Origin: Ailurus styani | Lineage: Eukaryota > Chordata > Mammalia > Carnivora > Ailuridae | NCBI GenBank assembly: GCA_002007465.1 | Contig: LNAC01000727.1 | Location: forward strand, 539,788 to 603,787 | DNA: 64,000 bases | Direction of reading: 5' to 3' | Shown: one piece after another, positions 62,641 through 64,000 of the stretch | How the letters are laid out: each line of letters begins with the position of its first letter | Position numbering within the stretch: position 1 is the first letter of the stretch | Position numbers and translations under genes: made by a program | Notes under the pieces: model-generated | Database searches by the model: none | What the model was told of the DNA's origin: nothing | Seen by the model: only the letters and a program-made list of their open reading frames with translations

Positions 62641-62696
62641 TCTATTGCTTGTAATAAATAGGAAGAAAACCAAGGTTTTATTTCAGGTTAGCCAAA

Positions 62697-62702
62697 TTTA
62701 TT
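62697..62702 (-). promoter_or_regulatory. Poly(A) signal of gene at 63301
   Basis: TTTATT on the plus strand is AATAAA for the minus-strand gene, 282 bp past the stop, matching the 3' UTR lengths of the paralogues. Confidence 0.7.
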
Positions 62703-62983
62703 AGGGAACACTGGGAAACAGAATGATGCATGAAAATTATCAAGGCAGGGTCAGTGACTGGTAAAAGGAGGTAAGTGTCTTCACAGGATCAATATCACAT
62801 TCTGTCTTTTCATGAAGCAAAGTTCGGGAATAAATAACTATGCATTTTAGATCGAGACAGGAACCGCCCCATTCCACAAATCAGAATTATCCCACCCTTG
62901 TGTAGGAACACAAGGGCATGGGATTCAGGGCAGGTAAATTATGATGTTACAGGTGTGGGAGAGAAAAGTCTCCTGCGGCATCC

Positions 62984-63301
62984 TCAGTAGTAGCAGCCAA
63001 AGCCAGAGCGGTAGCCAGAGCCGCATCCGTAGCCACAGCCACAGAGGGAGCGGGAGCCATAGCCGTAGCCACAGCCAGAGCCACAGCCAGAGCCGCAGCC
63101 CAGCCTGCGGAAGCCACAGCCATAGCTGGAGCCATAGCCACAGCCTCCGTAGCCACAGCCTCCATAACCACAGCCACCGTAGCCACAGCCTCCATAGCCA
63201 CAGCCTCCACAGCCACAGCCTCCACAGCCACAGCCTCCATAACCACAGCCACTGTAGCCACAGCCTCTGTAGCCACAGCCTCCGTAGTAGCTGCCACACA
63301 T
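62984..63301 (-). CDS. KRTAP6: KRTAP6-like protein, longest copy, expanded CGYGG/CGCGG repeats
   Basis: A 105-residue protein read on the minus strand. MCGSYYGG is followed by nine five-residue units (CGYRG, CGYSG, CGYGG and two CGCGG among them), then CGYGSSYGCGFRRLG, YGSRSLCGCG and a GFGCYY end. It keeps both the FRRLG and SRSLCG modules but has lost the LGCGYG linker that follows the array in the other copies. A TATA box lies 85 bp upstream and a poly(A) signal 282 bp downstream. It is convergent with the gene at 55531. The stop is TGA, not the TAA of the three plus-strand paralogues. Single exon and intact; a hair-cortex matrix protein by family. Confidence 0.95.
   Translation of the reverse strand: MCGSYYGGCGYRGCGYSGCGYGGCGCGGCGCGGCGYGGCGYGGCGYGGCGYGGCGYGSSYGCGFRRLGCGSGCGSGCGYGYGSRSLCGCGYGCGSGYRSGFGCYY
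63143..63277 (-). repeat. 15-bp coding minisatellite (CGYGG/CGCGG units)
   Basis: Nine units in the minus-strand KRTAP6-like gene. Two adjacent units carry Tyr to Cys changes (CGCGG), suggesting that one changed unit was then duplicated. Confidence 0.85.
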
Positions 63302-63385
63302 GGTGTTGGTTGTTGAGGTTGTGCTTGGGTAGAGGAGGAGAAGAGAAGTGTCACTTCACTGTGGACAATACCCCTGCAGAGGGCC

Positions 63386-63470
63386 TTTTATACACCCTCG
63401 ATGTGGGTGGGATCCACCACACGAGTCATGCCACTGGCTAATCTTATGACTAATCTAATTAGTTTGTTGT
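63386..63470 (-). promoter_or_regulatory. Proximal promoter of KRTAP6-like gene at 63301
   Basis: On the minus strand TATAAAAGG is at 63392-63386. Upstream are CTAATTAGATTAGTCATAAG and ATTAGCCAGTGGCATGAC, closest to the promoter of the gene at 47623. The CCAAT position is CCAGT. Confidence 0.8.
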
Positions 63471-64000
63471 TTCTTAACCCTAAGAAAAACCCTCAGAGGA
63501 ATTAAAAAAGTTCGTTTTATTTGGTGAATCGGGACTCCCCCAGAACAATTCAGTGTCAGTAATGACAGGAGATAGTCATACATACAAATCCCTGCATTAC
63601 CCCAAATCTCATTTTAACCTCCATAAACATACATCATTTCAAGAAGTCGCATTTGCAGCAGGCCAATTTTGACTTGCTCTTGGCACAAAATAAAATCTAT
63701 AGTCTTCTCCCTGTCTTTCCAAAAACCAATAGCACACATTTTTGACCAGTGAGTCTTGCCTCTACTTGGTGCAAAACATTTTTTCCTCTTCAGTGTTTCA
63801 GCTGTCTCTCCACCTTCGAAAGGATGCAGCATGGCAGAAAATCGCCATGCCAGTTCACCTCTGTAATACAATTCAGAAAGAGCCACCTTATTCACATGTC
63901 TTAGAGAACTACCCTGAGCCAACCGAATTTCTAGTTTTTTCCTTATACAAATTATTGTTTTATTTTTTATGCCTAATTCTTCTTCAGGGCACTAAAAATA
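63471..64000. other. Gene-free upstream flank of the last KRTAP6-like gene
   Basis: Nothing recognised. A 102-codon minus-strand frame at 63614-63922 shows no known domain and I do not call it. Confidence 0.45.

Noticed and set aside
63614..63922. 102-codon minus-strand frame near the right edge
   Set aside because: No recognisable motif and ordinary intergenic composition; length within chance expectation.
1..64000. CRISPR array, operon or bacterial-type system
   Set aside because: The window is clearly mammalian: carnivore SINEs, L1, TATA/poly(A) signals. The direct repeats seen are microsatellites, coding minisatellites and transposon duplications.

Overview
The window is mammalian nuclear DNA from a carnivoran. 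More than twenty copies of the carnivore tRNA-derived SINE (start GGGGCGCCTGGGTGGCTCAG, CT-rich middle, AATAAA-rich tail) are spread over it on both strands. Several copies have the 'CTGCCTGCCTCTCTGCC' middle that I associate with mustelid-like caniforms; the family-level assignment is an inference. Most of the sequence is AT-rich intergenic DNA with SINE, L1, L2 and MIR remnants.

The genes are small, intronless high-glycine/tyrosine keratin-associated protein (KRTAP) genes, as in the hair-cortex KRTAP cluster on human 21q22.1. Five are intact with a TATA box, a short leader, one exon and a poly(A) signal. Four are KRTAP6-like (33698-33952 +, 47623-47877 +, 55531-55809 +, 62984-63301 -). One is KRTAP20-like (42340-42507 -). 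Three more loci are degraded or doubtful: a cysteine-rich KRTAP20-like frame (9269-9439 -), a KRTAP20-like pseudogene with a stop at codon 4 (about 15530-15742 -), and a frame-shifted KRTAP fossil with a very recent 66-bp tandem duplication (26339-26530 +).

Layout: 1-2660 is a minus-strand L1; 2.7-25 kb is mostly old L2/MIR and SINEs with the first two degraded KRTAP loci; 26 kb holds the third; 28-31 kb is old L1; 33.5-34.3 kb is the first intact KRTAP6-like gene; 35.5-41.5 kb is dominated by L1, including a probable twin-primed insertion; 42.3-42.6 kb is the KRTAP20-like gene; 47.4-48.2 and 55.4-56.1 kb are the next two KRTAP6-like genes; 57-62 kb is repeat-rich, with a clear twin-primed L1 bounded by target-site duplications; 62.7-63.5 kb is the last KRTAP6-like gene, convergent with the previous one.

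The KRTAP6-like genes differ mainly in the number of 15-bp Cys-Gly-Tyr-Gly-Gly units near the N terminus and in gain or loss of C-terminal modules, so the locus is evolving by slippage, internal duplication and probably gene conversion. The products would be matrix proteins that surround and cross-link keratin intermediate filaments in hair. I see no CRISPR, no RNA gene and no non-KRTAP protein-coding gene.
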